64,000 nucleotides of DNA, taken from Akebia trifoliata (lineage: Eukaryota > Streptophyta > Magnoliopsida > Ranunculales > Lardizabalaceae). Positions 48,501-58,045 of the stretch are shown in pieces. The translations under genes and the position numbers were made by a program. The notes below the pieces were generated by a model, which was not told where the DNA came from, did not search any database, and saw only the letters and a program-made list of their open reading frames with translations. Location: assembly GCA_017979445.1 (NCBI GenBank), contig CM030710.1, positions 11,456,248 to 11,520,247 of the forward strand, written 5' to 3'. Positions within the stretch are counted from its first letter, which is position 1. Every line of letters begins with the position of its first letter.

Positions 48501-51500
48501 AGAACTTCAAGGGATGTAGACCAAAAAAAAATAGTACCTTACGTAAAATAATATATAGCCAAAGTCAATAGATACATAAATTAAGACTCTGGTAATAGAG
48601 AAGGCAATAGAAACACAAACACGCTCAAAGAGAGAACTCATGCCCACCTTGAACATAAATAGGTTTTTGTGATAGACCAAGATTCTCTAATTCCTATATT
48701 CTAGTACTTATCCGATAAAATAATATATAGCCAAAGTCAATAGATACATAAACTAAGACTCTGGTAATAGAGAAGGCAATAGAAACACAAACACGCTCAA
48801 AGAGAGAACTCGTGCCCACCTTGAACATAAATAGGTTTTTGTGATAGACCAAGTGCTGACATATTTGCACCCAAAATCTGAAGGTCATCTTGAAAATCTT
48901 CAGATACATTATATTTCTGAAAATTGGCATGCTTTAATGTTTTCAAAAATGATAACGGGGCTTCAAACACTCTGGCAACTTTTTCATCTGCTCCACTGAC
49001 AAACCGGTGATTCCCTTTTCCTTGAATGACAGTGACACAGTTCATATCATGACCATGAACTTGAGGACGAGCTATTTCATGCCATGAATACTCATTATCT
49101 TTATCACATACTTCATTTTTCCATGGAGCGAAAGTTCGAGTAGTCTGCAATTTGTTTAAAATTTGGGAGTTAATAAGATCCTCTAAAGTACAGAACCAAA
49201 CTCAAACATAATAATAACTAAATTATGTACATATCCTCGAGTGAAATTTGAGAAATATTAACTGGAAACACCTTAAACTGTGTTAGGACTTCTTTCACAA
49301 AACATGAAACTATAATTTGTGACTTTCATACTCTGTTGCTGAAATTAAAATGGAACACATCTTGCTAATTAAATAAGTGAATAAATAGATTTAATGTTAT
49401 ATTTTTTTTGGAATGAAAACTGAGAAAGGGTATAACTCATGATCTAAAGTATGAAATTGTAAAAAAATATATTGCAATAAAGAAATAAATAAATAAATAT
49501 TAGAAATGTCACACTAGAGTCCATGGTGCATCAGAATCAAACACGGGCACTTCACCCTTTTAGGACAGTTCATTCAACATAATTAATACTAAGTTTGCAT
49601 GGGATATTAAATAACTAATATTTCCCTGTGACAAGATTTTAAATAACTACTGTTTCCCTTGAACTAAATGAATATACAAAAAGCATGAAACAACTGATCT
49701 AAGAAACAAAAAAGATGGGAAAACTAGGTGGCAATGGATCAGATAAAGTTCAAGATGACACTTATGGCCTGGCCCGAAATAATCGTCTGAAATGGGTTAA
49801 CCTGAACCCGGAAAAGGCAGAAAAATTGGTCAGATTAGCAGCGTGTCGGGAAATTTCTGAGCAACAGTTAATTTCATCATCATGGCACTTGTGGCGTTAA
49901 CCCCAACTCAGGCTAAAAAACAGAGGGGTACAAATTGTTCTGCGCCTAGACCATTCAAGTGTCTAAGCCCCCCTACTCGCTTTAAGCGAGGTTTCAAAAG
50001 TGAGGTTAAAATGATAATTTCATGCAATATTTTTGTAGAAACTGTGATCTAATGGGTATTTAATCAAATTTAGAACATAGGGGGTGTCTCAAATATTCAC
50101 CTAAACTTCGAGGACATATCTAAAATTAAACGTTAGTTGAGAGGGGGCATTAAACCACTTGAATATTGGCGATTACAAGATTTTTATTTTGCTTACATGT
50201 AAGTTGTGTTGATTTATGAGCTTGCTTGGTAGTTGGTATTATCTTGATAATTGATATATTTATAATACTTTTTGTCTTCTTTTTTTTTTTTTTTTTGCAT
50301 GATATTTTCTACATAAATAGAAAGTGAAACAATTTTTTTTGGGCCGCTTAGACCCCACCTAAGCCTTAAGGGGGGGTCCACTGCCTAGGCCTCACCTGTC
50401 GCTTATAACCTTCGTTAGCACTAGTTCATGAAACTTAATGATAATGGATAATATATTACCTGGTCATGGCTAACTGAGAGCATATAGTCGCCAGAGCGAG
50501 CCCATGCAATATCTGTTACTGCTGCAAAGTGGCCAGACGGAACTTTTTGTGGCTGCCAATTATCAAAGTTAACACCAACATTTTTCCACAGATGGAAAGA
50601 TCCACCATACCCATGAGCTAGAATTGAATCTCCACCTGGGCTCCAATGGCCACCATAAAACCCTAAAGCACAATGACTTAATTCGCCGACAGTAACTACA
50701 TTCATCCAGATACCCGTGGTCCTTTCAGGTTGCCAAATCATCATTGTCTTGTCCATAGATGCAGATAAGATGCAATGAGGTTGGTAGAAACCATTCTCCT
50801 CCGTAGATGAACTTGTAGGGGGTCTCCACTCAACTGAATATACCCAATCCTCATGTCCGATAAGTAAAGATTCTAGAGAAATCTGATAAGAGGAAGAGCC
50901 AGCAACGAGAACAGGACCTTCAATATAAGAAGCTAAGCCTATTTCTTTTGTGTATGGCGTGTTAGAATTAGCTAAAGAACTGTGCGAGGTAAACTTCCAT
51001 AAGCGTATGCTTCTGTCCTGAGATGAACTTACAAGGAAAAGGCTATCCTTTTCGCCACTAGTGAAAATAGGTAAGGAAAAATCCAAACATCGGATCCAGT
51101 CACGGTGCCCTTTCAACTCACAAGCATGAATAAACTGGAGAAAGAGAAAAAAAAAATGAACTTTTCAAATAACTGAGAATATGATATGTAGGGTATGGGA
51201 AAGGTAGATGTATTTGAGGTTACAAACCTTTCCTGTCCTTCCCCCACAATAAAGGTGAATCTTGTTATCTAATCCCCCCATTGCTAATACTATATGGCCA
51301 GCATTTCCTGGCAATTCTGCTAATGAAAGGGCAACCATAGGTTTTGAACCCAGAACGAGGGACTCCAAACATGATAATTCACAGTTACCTACAATAAACA
51401 CAATTAAAGATTTATGACATCAAGAGTACAAAATGTTCAGTCATATTGGATCAGGATGAAAATGCCAAAAATACATATTTCAACATTTGCAAAGGACACA

Positions 51501-52363
51501 AAAGAACACAAATCAAAACTAAGTAGAAAAATATATTTGAAATCAATCAATCGATAACATGATGAAGGAGATTTTGAGCTCATATAGCTCAACTAAAATC
51601 AGAGCAACCATGAGGTTTCATGTTGACTCCTAGCTTACAAATATTATGTTAATTAAACGACAAAGCATTCTTGGGACTATGAAATCTTAAGTTTTGAACC
51701 AAGATAATCCAAATCAACTATTATGTCAGCAGTTAAAATTGTAAAAGATAAGCTAAGAAGCATGCACAAGCAAAAGGAAATCTGCCACGCCCCAAGATCT
51801 GGAATCAGTATTATCCCAAATCTCAAGAGTGATTAATCACAATCTAAACCATTAGTGCTATAAAAAAAAATTGGACAAAGTCGCCTCTATAATTTCACGA
51901 TCATAGCGAAACCTATAAAATATCACCTATACCAATTTTCAATAATTCTCACTTAATAGAAGTGGCAACCATGGTTTAAAATCTCGTTTCGGTTCGTTGT
52001 TTCGTTCGAAAAACCGAAACCATCACAAAACATATCATACCTTAAAATATTTTTTTTTTTAAGTCTCACATGGAAGACTATGGTCAAGGGGCATGTTATC
52101 AGTTCAAAGATACAAGGTTTATCAAATATTTACCAAAATGCAAGGGTTTTTGGTTAAATAACCGTATCTTTCATAGAAGACTGTCAAGAGCATGCAAAGT
52201 GAAAATTGTTTCACTTTCAGTCGAAACTTCTGAGTTTCTTAAACAAATGGAAGGAGAAGAAAAAAAAGAGAGAGAGAGAGAGAAAAGAAGAAGATGATGA
52301 TCTTACAGCGTAACCTCTAATGACCTTGAAACCCTCAAAAACCTTGGATTCGAACCATCACAG

Positions 52364-52418
<55 letters not shown>

Positions 52419-55400
52419 GTGTGTGTGTGTGTCATTTCCTTATTCTTCTCTCATTTCCCAAAGAAATCATGAAAATTTCAAATGTTTCGTTATCCGGAGT
52501 GTTTCGTCTCGATAAATTGAAAAAGTCAGAACGTTTCGTACAAAACATTCTGAAATGGAACGAAATTTTAAATCATGGTGGCAACTTAGCTAAGTGACAA
52601 GACGTGTGGAGTGTTGTTCCCACGTCCTAAGTTCAAACCTGCTTGAACCCAACTTCATTTGCTAACCACTAACCCTATACCTATTTTTTTTTTTTTTAAA
52701 TATATATATATATAATATATATATATACATTATAACTATCCTAATATGACGTGAATAACAGGTAACTAGTATAACATATTGGGCATGGTTGAAAATAATT
52801 AATAACCAAGGTTAAAAATCTCATCTTGAGACAATATTTTAGTTGAAAGAAAAAAACAAGACAATCTCGACCGATGTATCAATAGATGTCCATTGACACC
52901 TCAATAGGATCCTTACAGTCGATAACCTCATGGTGAGAGGTGTCTCATGTGAAAGTGAATTTCATTGTGAGTTTTCTAGGTCTGTTTAGTCTCATTTTTT
53001 TTATCTCTATACCAAACTTCCTAGCTATTCCCAAAATCTATAGTTGATGTTAGATGCTAGCTATTCTCATGCTTTAGGGGGAGGAAGATAATTTTACAGA
53101 ATCTTTCACCATTTGTTGCTTGTTGGTGCCTTTGGAAGGAAAGAAACATGTACCTTTCAAGGGATGGAAAAATTGCTCTCCAAAATTGTGCTAGGGCATC
53201 TATTTTTTGGGTGTAAACTCCATGCTGAATTCAAAATTTCTTCTTTGAGGATTTCTAGGCTATATGGGAATATGTTTGATTCAATAGGTAAGAGGGTTAG
53301 TCTTGTTGTTGGCATAGGCTTGCCTTGTTGATTTTGTTTTGTTTTGTTTTTCTTGTTTGTTTTTGGGTTTTGTGTGGTTAGATTTCTTGACCACTCTTAT
53401 TTCTCTTTGTTGCTTCAATAAAATTTTATTTATTCAAAATAAAAAATAAAAATAAAACTGAGAATTTCAATGTTTGGGGTTCAATGTATCATTATGGTCT
53501 TGACCAAAACCAGATGTCTAAGACGAAACATTCCAAAGTGGTATGCAACTTTAAATCATGCTAATAACAATAAAAAAAAATGACCATTACTAAAGCCATG
53601 GCTTAAGCCTTTTAACAGTATAGACATGTTGTCTCATTCTTTAACGAGTAGCAACATTAACAAACAAGAAGCAGATCCAGCTACCAAATAGAATAACCAG
53701 CTTTATCATTGAGGCTCTAATAGGCATGGTCCGCAATGCAATCTAAAATCAATACAATGAATCATTTGACTTACCTCCAATTGTGGATGGTAGGACCATT
53801 TCCCATATATTAACAGTGCCATCAGAAGAAGTGGAAGCAAACATTGCCACAGTTTGAGAAACCATAGTTCCACTAATGCAAGTAACACCTTTTTTGTGTC
53901 GTTCTGGTACTTGTAACACATGCCTCCACTGTGAAAATTAACCCCAGAAAAAGAAAAAAAAAATGAAAAAAAAAGTAGGTCAAAACAGTAGCAGATTTGA
54001 ACAGCCACATGACACCAGTTGGCCAATTTCAAAATAAATCATAAAGTGTCGGAAAATGAATTCTACAAATATAATGCATTTAAATTTTCAATGGGTCAGG
54101 TCACAACAAATATAAAAGAAGCATCAACAAGTACCGTTTCGCCTTTAAGTGCCAATTCCCATACAGTGATGACACCATCTGCATCTCCCGAAAGTAGATA
54201 ATGATTCTTTAGCTGATGAACTGGGGACAAATTCGAAGAGATTTATCAGTATGAAACTGAAAACCAAATATTTATTACCAATCATAGCTCAAGAAATAAA
54301 CTTGGTTTGTGTATTTTCCAAAAGAAGCATGTTTATATGCTATCAATTTGAGTTTATTTAAGACCAAAAAGTATCTTAAGCTTTCAATTATTAATTCAAC
54401 AAAAAATTTACTTCTAAATGATATTATTATGACATTGAAGCCTTGTCCAAAGATTCAGGTCAGGTGAAAGAATTATGTTCCCCCATTGTTATTGCAAGTA
54501 AGTTCACATCAGCTTTCACAGCCTCAATCCAATTTCTTTTGGATCTTCTCCTCACTCTTTCAGAATATTCAGCTTGCAAATTCCTACTAGTTGGAGTTGT
54601 AATCAGCCTTTGTGATGCTAATTGGGGTTGCAAAATCCCAGCTGAAAGAAACCAATCAACTTTCTCTTAGTTTATCCTCCTTGAAGTTACTCAAACATAT
54701 ACCTCAAGTCATTCATTCTAATTTTTTCTTTCTTATCCTTTTCATTCATACATCTCAACATCCTCATCTTTGCTAAAGCCCAACCTATTAACATGAAGCT
54801 TCTTGATCACCCCACATTCAGCTCCACAAACATATCTGGATCACTACCATTCATGGTTCTAAATCTCATCCGAGGCCAAGATGACTTGCCCAAGTCAACT
54901 CGGTATCATTCACTATCGAGACGGATTTACACCATGTCTCGGGTTTCACACCATCTCACAAGACAAATGAGATGACTCGGACGATATTTTGAATATCTTA
55001 ACCCAGACATTAAAACTCAGCCAAATCAATTGGGATTTTGAATTTTTATTAAAAATAACTATATTTATGACTTAAATATGTATTATTTAAATATAAAAAT
55101 TGATCTTGGGACTAATGATCTTATAATTTATCTTATTTTATAAAATAAAATATAAAAAAAAAAAAATTATTTATAAGTAAATATATTTTAATAAATAATT
55201 GTAGACCGAGTTAAATGGTTTATCTCGTCATCCGAGATGAGATGAAATGAGCCATTCGAGATAACTCGATCTCGTCCATGAACGACGAGACTAGACGTCT
55301 CACCGAGATCAACCATTTTCACAAAATTTTCCTTTTAATTCAATATTCATCGCAGAGATCACTCGAGCATTTATATTTGACGGATAAGTTTGAAACAGTA

Positions 55401-55818
55401 AAATACATGCTTTAGAAAAATTAGGGTTTTAAATTTTTACAAAAGTGAAGCAAACTACTACAACTGCCTTTGAATGAATGATCATAAAATTGTACCTTTG
55501 AACGCATCCTTAGTGCTTGGAACCCATTGGGTGCAGTTGACAACTGCCTTGTGCCCAGGAAGTGTTGCCAAAATTTGAGCTTTCTGAGGACCCAAAAAAT
55601 AAAATAAAATTCTGTGAAAATAGTTTAAATTGAAGCTTTTAGAAAGAAAGAAACAGATAGATAGACAGACAGACCTTGGGACAGAAAATAGCGACTGCGT
55701 TTTGGGCTCCAAAAGCGACTAAACCTGAGGAGCCCCAAGAGACGTTGTTGACGACTCTGTTGCATCCAGCCCCTATGAACGCTCTCTCCACTTCAATGGC
55801 GCCACCAGGGGAAGACAT
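36586..55818 (-). CDS. ELP2: Elongator complex protein 2 (ELP2), 10 exons, 840 aa
   Basis: ELP2 is the double WD40-propeller scaffold subunit of Elongator (ELP1-3 core), needed for tRNA wobble-uridine modification and implicated in transcription elongation. Exons on the minus strand: 55818-55675, 55583-55496, 54220-54135, 53928-53775, 51388-51228, 51134-50460, 49144-48820, 40699-40482, 38830-38653, 37079-36586. All introns are GT..AG, phases agree, and the sum is 2523 nt. Diagnostic pieces: [14 protein letters not shown] and [13 protein letters not shown] (exon 1), [20 protein letters not shown] (exon 5), [14 protein letters not shown] and [13 protein letters not shown] (exon 6), [14 protein letters not shown] (exon 7), [20 protein letters not shown] (exon 8), [12 protein letters not shown] (exon 9), [18 protein letters not shown] (exon 10). 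Length equals other plant ELP2. The ATG at 55818 is chosen over an upstream in-frame TTG. No internal stop was seen, so it is probably functional in spite of transposon-filled introns. Confidence 0.93.
37839..37985. repeat. Three tandem 49-bp units in ELP2 intron 9
   Basis: The unit GGATCCGACCYGACCGAATT..CTTGGARTAGACCT repeats at 37839, 37888 and 37937 with two or three differences in total. It lies inside a region (about 37710-38250) rich in 'gatccgac / gtcggat' motifs that may be a hAT-type MITE, but end repeats are unclear. Confidence 0.9.
38831..40481. other. ELP2 intron 8, no recognised element
   Basis: About 1.65 kb of AT-rich intron. An A tract (39587-39599) and 'cctcctttcttttgataatataat' near 39550, echoed near 41095 and 41165, hint at small dispersed repeats. 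No coding content. Confidence 0.5.
41932..42440. mobile_element. hAT-type MITE, 509 bp, 8-bp TSD GGCTGCAC
   Basis: Begins TAGGGCTGGAAACGG and ends ..TTGTCAGCCCTA, so the terminal inverted repeat is TAGGGCTG/CAGCCCTA. The 8-bp GGCTGCAC occurs exactly at 41924-41931 and 42441-42448, as expected for hAT transposition. The interior has many 'gatccgat' motifs and no transposase, so it is non-autonomous. It lies in ELP2 intron 7. Confidence 0.92.
42534..42674 (+). mobile_element. 5' LTR of the copia element
   Basis: 141 bp, TATTGGGAAACAATG..TACAATTCTTCT, preceded by TSD CTTCT. It lacks a 9-nt segment found in the 3' LTR (near 'cttgtaatgtcc'). Confidence 0.85.
42675..42687 (+). promoter_or_regulatory. 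PBS of the copia element
   Basis: TGGTATTAGAGCC abuts the LTR. It matches the initiator-Met PBS TGGTATCAGAGCC with one C-to-T change, probably a methyl-cytosine transition. Confidence 0.88.
43057..43175 (+). repeat. Tandem duplication of about 60 bp in the copia leader
   Basis: 'gctgctgtttttcatctcRactgggctgctctgttctgcca' occurs twice in close succession (about 43057 and 43110), within a CTGCTG-rich stretch between the PBS and gag. Confidence 0.75.
43468..44340 (+). pseudogene. Copia gag and GAG-pre-integrase relic
   Basis: ATG at 43468 ([19 protein letters not shown]), then '[12 protein letters not shown]', a stop, and '[19 protein letters not shown]', the standard UBN2-type copia gag start. 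The frame has several stops. At about 43943-44110 the protease-proximal block ([20 protein letters not shown]) and GAG-pre are recognisable. Capsid protein and protease of the element cannot be made from it. Confidence 0.75.
44341..45470 (+). pseudogene. Copia integrase relic
   Basis: '[27 protein letters not shown]' at about 44357-44440 carries the first catalytic Asp region. '[11 protein letters not shown]' follows at about 44541-44573, where the second Asp is Asn. Then '[13 protein letters not shown]' (44655-44692) carries the Glu. 44808-45428 encodes the C-terminal part ([20 protein letters not shown]) and a Ser/Pro-rich spacer. Stops and a frameshift are present, and the D-to-N change alone would inactivate it. 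Confidence 0.75.
45471..46880 (+). pseudogene. Copia reverse transcriptase and RNase H relic
   Basis: RT begins '[18 protein letters not shown]' (45478-45530); '[13 protein letters not shown]' and '[16 protein letters not shown]' follow with stops and a frameshift. The frame 45879-46352 has the intact catalytic block [10 protein letters not shown] and '[15 protein letters not shown]', then '[20 protein letters not shown]'. RNase H (46360-46860) is full of stops but retains '[13 protein letters not shown]' and an 'ERTKHIE' region. The YVDD motif survives although the polyprotein is dead. Confidence 0.8.
46909..47058 (+). mobile_element. 3' LTR of the copia element
   Basis: 150 bp, TATTGGGAAATAATG..ACAATTCTTCT, preceded by a polypurine tract and followed by TSD CTTCT. 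Confidence 0.85.
48544..48853 (-). repeat. 138-bp tandem duplication covering the end of ELP2 exon 7 and its splice donor
   Basis: 48544-48681 and 48716-48853 are 138-bp copies 172 bp apart with two mismatches that I can see. The higher copy holds the last 34 nt of exon 7 (48820-48853) and the donor GTGGGC. The lower copy holds the same 34 nt at 48648-48681 with an intact donor at 48647. Use of the distal donor would add 172 nt and shift the frame. Confidence 0.92.
49145..50459. other. ELP2 intron 6, no recognised element
   Basis: 1.3 kb, AT-rich. A 'gcctagacc..ctaagccc' block (49940-50000) and its inverted counterpart 'cttagaccccacctaagcc' (50347-50370) suggest a decayed inverted-repeat insertion, with a T tract near 50280-50297. 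No coding frame with homology. Confidence 0.45.
51970..52577. mobile_element. 608-bp MITE with 8-bp TSD GTGGCAAC in ELP2 intron 4
   Basis: Ends CATGGTTTAAAATCTCGTTTCGG and (reverse complement) CATGATTTAAAATTTCGTTCC are inverted repeats. GTGGCAAC occurs exactly at 51962-51969 and 52578-52585. The interior carries 'cgtttcg..cgaaac' inverted motifs, a (GA)n stretch near 52266-52284 and a (CT)n(GT)n microsatellite at 52361-52432. An 8-bp TSD fits hAT or some MULE-type elements. No transposase. Confidence 0.88.
52361..52432. repeat. (CT)n(GT)n microsatellite
   Basis: About 50 nt of CT repeats followed by about 16 nt of TG repeats, inside the 608-bp MITE and opposite a GA-rich run about 80 bp earlier, so the two could pair. 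Confidence 0.92.
52587..52698 (+). mobile_element. SINE, second copy of the family at 36027-36140
   Basis: TAGCTAAGTGACAAGACGTGTGGAGTG.., B-box-like AGTTCAAACC, then '..ctaaccactaaccctatacctat' as in the first copy, followed by a T tract instead of an A-rich tail. It starts one base after the MITE's right TSD. No clear TSD of its own was seen. Confidence 0.75.
53040..53457 (+). pseudogene. LINE 3' tail remnant in ELP2 intron 4
   Basis: '[15 protein letters not shown]..' reads badly, but in another frame '[20 protein letters not shown]' (about 53110-53165) matches the W-x-x-W-K-E-R-N block near the end of plant LINE ORF2. A 3' UTR-like stretch ends 'aataaaattttatttattc' plus an A-rich tail at 53433-53457. 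It is sense to the plus strand, antisense to ELP2. Confidence 0.5.
54221..55495. other. ELP2 intron 2, decayed repeat, no gene
   Basis: 1.3 kb. Between about 54890 and 55315 lie many 'ctcgagat / atctcgtc / gagacg' motifs in both orientations, the look of an old inverted-repeat element. Similar blocks lie near 56000-56050 and 6930-7010. No ends or TSD were found. Confidence 0.45.
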
Positions 55819-56076
55819 GCTAAGAGAAAGGTTCAAGCTTTCGGCCAAGTATTTTGCTTATATGAAAGCAGAGGAGGTTATGATTCTGAACCCTATAAGT
55901 TTCCAGCATGTAGTTTGAAAAAACGGATTCAGGAGCATTGATTCTTTATTACATTGGTTTAGGAACCCGAAATCACGTCACGTCTCTTCACTTCTCTTGT
56001 CTCGCTAATACCGAGTTGATTCGCCCGAGTCATCTCATCTCAATCTAAAATACTCGTAATAATAAGACCCGCCCTC

Positions 56077-56211
56077 CTACAAACGCCCCCATCAGAGAAC
56101 CTTAGATCATTTGACCTCCGGATGAGTATAACTATAAATATTTTTCTTATGTATCCGGAGGCAAATGATCTACAAACCTGTGATGGGGTGTAGGGGGCAT
56201 TTATCATAAAA
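56077..56211. mobile_element. About 135-bp MITE upstream of ELP2
   Basis: The left arm ACAAACGCCCCCATCAGAGAACCTTAGATCATTTGACCTCCGGAT is inverted to the right arm ATCCGGAGGCAAATGATCTACAAACCTGTGATGGGGTGTAGGGGGC, with arms of about 50 bp and a spacer of about 30 bp. It lies about 260 bp upstream of the ELP2 start, so it may be in the promoter. No TSD was fixed. Confidence 0.75.
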
Positions 56212-56884
56212 GAGCATCATTTTGTCAAAGGACAATTATATTATCCCACGATTATTAGAGAGATTCTATTGACACATCAACTTTTACTTATAACACACCA
56301 ATCCTTCTGAAATTTGAAGGTTGAATTTCTATTTCGTCTACTTAATATGATGAAATTTCGAATTTCATACATTGTTCATTTTAATTCTCAAAACATGTTT
56401 TTCCAATGAAATCATCACTTTTATAATCTCGAAAAAATTATCACAAAAAATCTAATATAACAATTATTTAACAAAAAGAATCGAATTTATTGAAAATTAC
56501 GAAAACGACAATTGATTTTTTTTTCTCTCCTCTTTCTTAAATAAAAGATTGAATTTTTTTTTTAATGAAACGGCCATTCAATTTCCAATTCTTTCTTTCT
56601 CTCTTTTTGATTTTTTAAATATTAAAAAAAAAACGGACATTCAATATGAATTTTTTTTAAAGAAACAGTCATTGAATGTCCGATCCTTTCTCTCATGACC
56701 GTTTTTTTTCTCTCTTCTCCTTAAATCTGTTGACCAGCCATCAAGGGCCAAATTCTCCTTCTTACAATCCAATCGTTACTTAGCCGTTTTCTTTTTTCAA
56801 TCCGACCCTTACTTAGTCGTTTTTTACCGTTATTTAACCGTTATACTATATGTATGTATATATATATATATATACATACATATA
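56212..56884. other. AT-rich intergenic stretch
   Basis: Several 'attcaattttc / ttgaatgtcc' echoes near 56500-56700 and a TA-rich end at 56845-56884 into the foldback array. No gene found. Confidence 0.45.
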
Positions 56885-57990
56885 GGGTCCCTATCCGTGG
56901 CCAACAGTTTGGCAAACATTTTGGCAAACACTTTTTCAAAACATGGGTTAGAGGTCTTGGAATGGGCTGATTTTTGGTGAGGATGATCTCTACGGTGAGG
57001 AGATCATCCTCACCAAAAATCAGCTCATTCCAAAACTTCTAGCCCCATTTTACAAGTTAAAAAATCGTGAACCGTCCATTTTTTGTAAACCATTTTTGAT
57101 GAGGTTATAAGTTTTGGAATGGGCTGATTTTTGGTGATGATGATCTCCTCACCATAGAGATCATCCTCACCAAAAATCAGCCCATTCCAAAACCTCTAAC
57201 CTATGTTTTGAAAAATGTTTTGCCAAAATTTTGTTGCTGAACATTTCCCTATATATATATAGGGTCCCTATCCGTGGCCAACAGTTTGGCAAACACTTTT
57301 TCAAAACATGGTTAGAGGTCTTGGAATGGGCTGATTTTTGGTGAGGATGATCTCTATGGTGAGGAGATCATCATCACCAAAAATCAGCCCATTCCAAAAC
57401 TTCTAACCTCATCAAAAATGGTTTACAAAAAATGGACGGTTCACGATTTTTTAACTTGTAAAATGGGGCTAGAAGTTTTGGAATGAGCTGATTTTTGGTG
57501 AGGATGATCTCCTCACCGTAGAGATCATCCTCACCAAAAATCAGCCCATTCCAAGACCTCTAACCCATGTTTTGAAAAAGTGTTTGCCAAAATGTTTGCC
57601 AAATTGTTGGCCACGGATAGGGACCCTATATATATATAGGGAAATGTTCAGCAACAAACATTTTGGCAAAACATTTTTCAAAACATAGGTTAGAGGTTTT
57701 GGAATGGGCTGATTTTTGGTGAGGATGATCTCTACAGTGAGGAGATTATCATCACGAAAAATCAGCTCATTCCAAAACTTCTAACCCCATCGAAAATGAT
57801 TTACAAACAATGGAGGGTCCACGATTTTTCAACTTGTAAACTGGGGCTAGAAGTTTTGGAATGGGCTGATTTTTGGTGAGGATGATCTCCTCACCGTAGA
57901 GATCATCCTCACCAAAAATCAGCCCATTCCAAGACCTCTAACCCATGTTTTGAAAAATGTTTTGCCAAAATGTTTGTTGCTGAACGGGAC

Positions 57991-58045
<55 letters not shown>

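Noticed and set aside
55639..55848. ELP2 start at an upstream in-frame TTG (55848)
   Set aside because: The codon is not ATG. The ATG at 55818 gives an N-terminus of the usual length for plant ELP2, and the frame runs into intron 1 at 55674.
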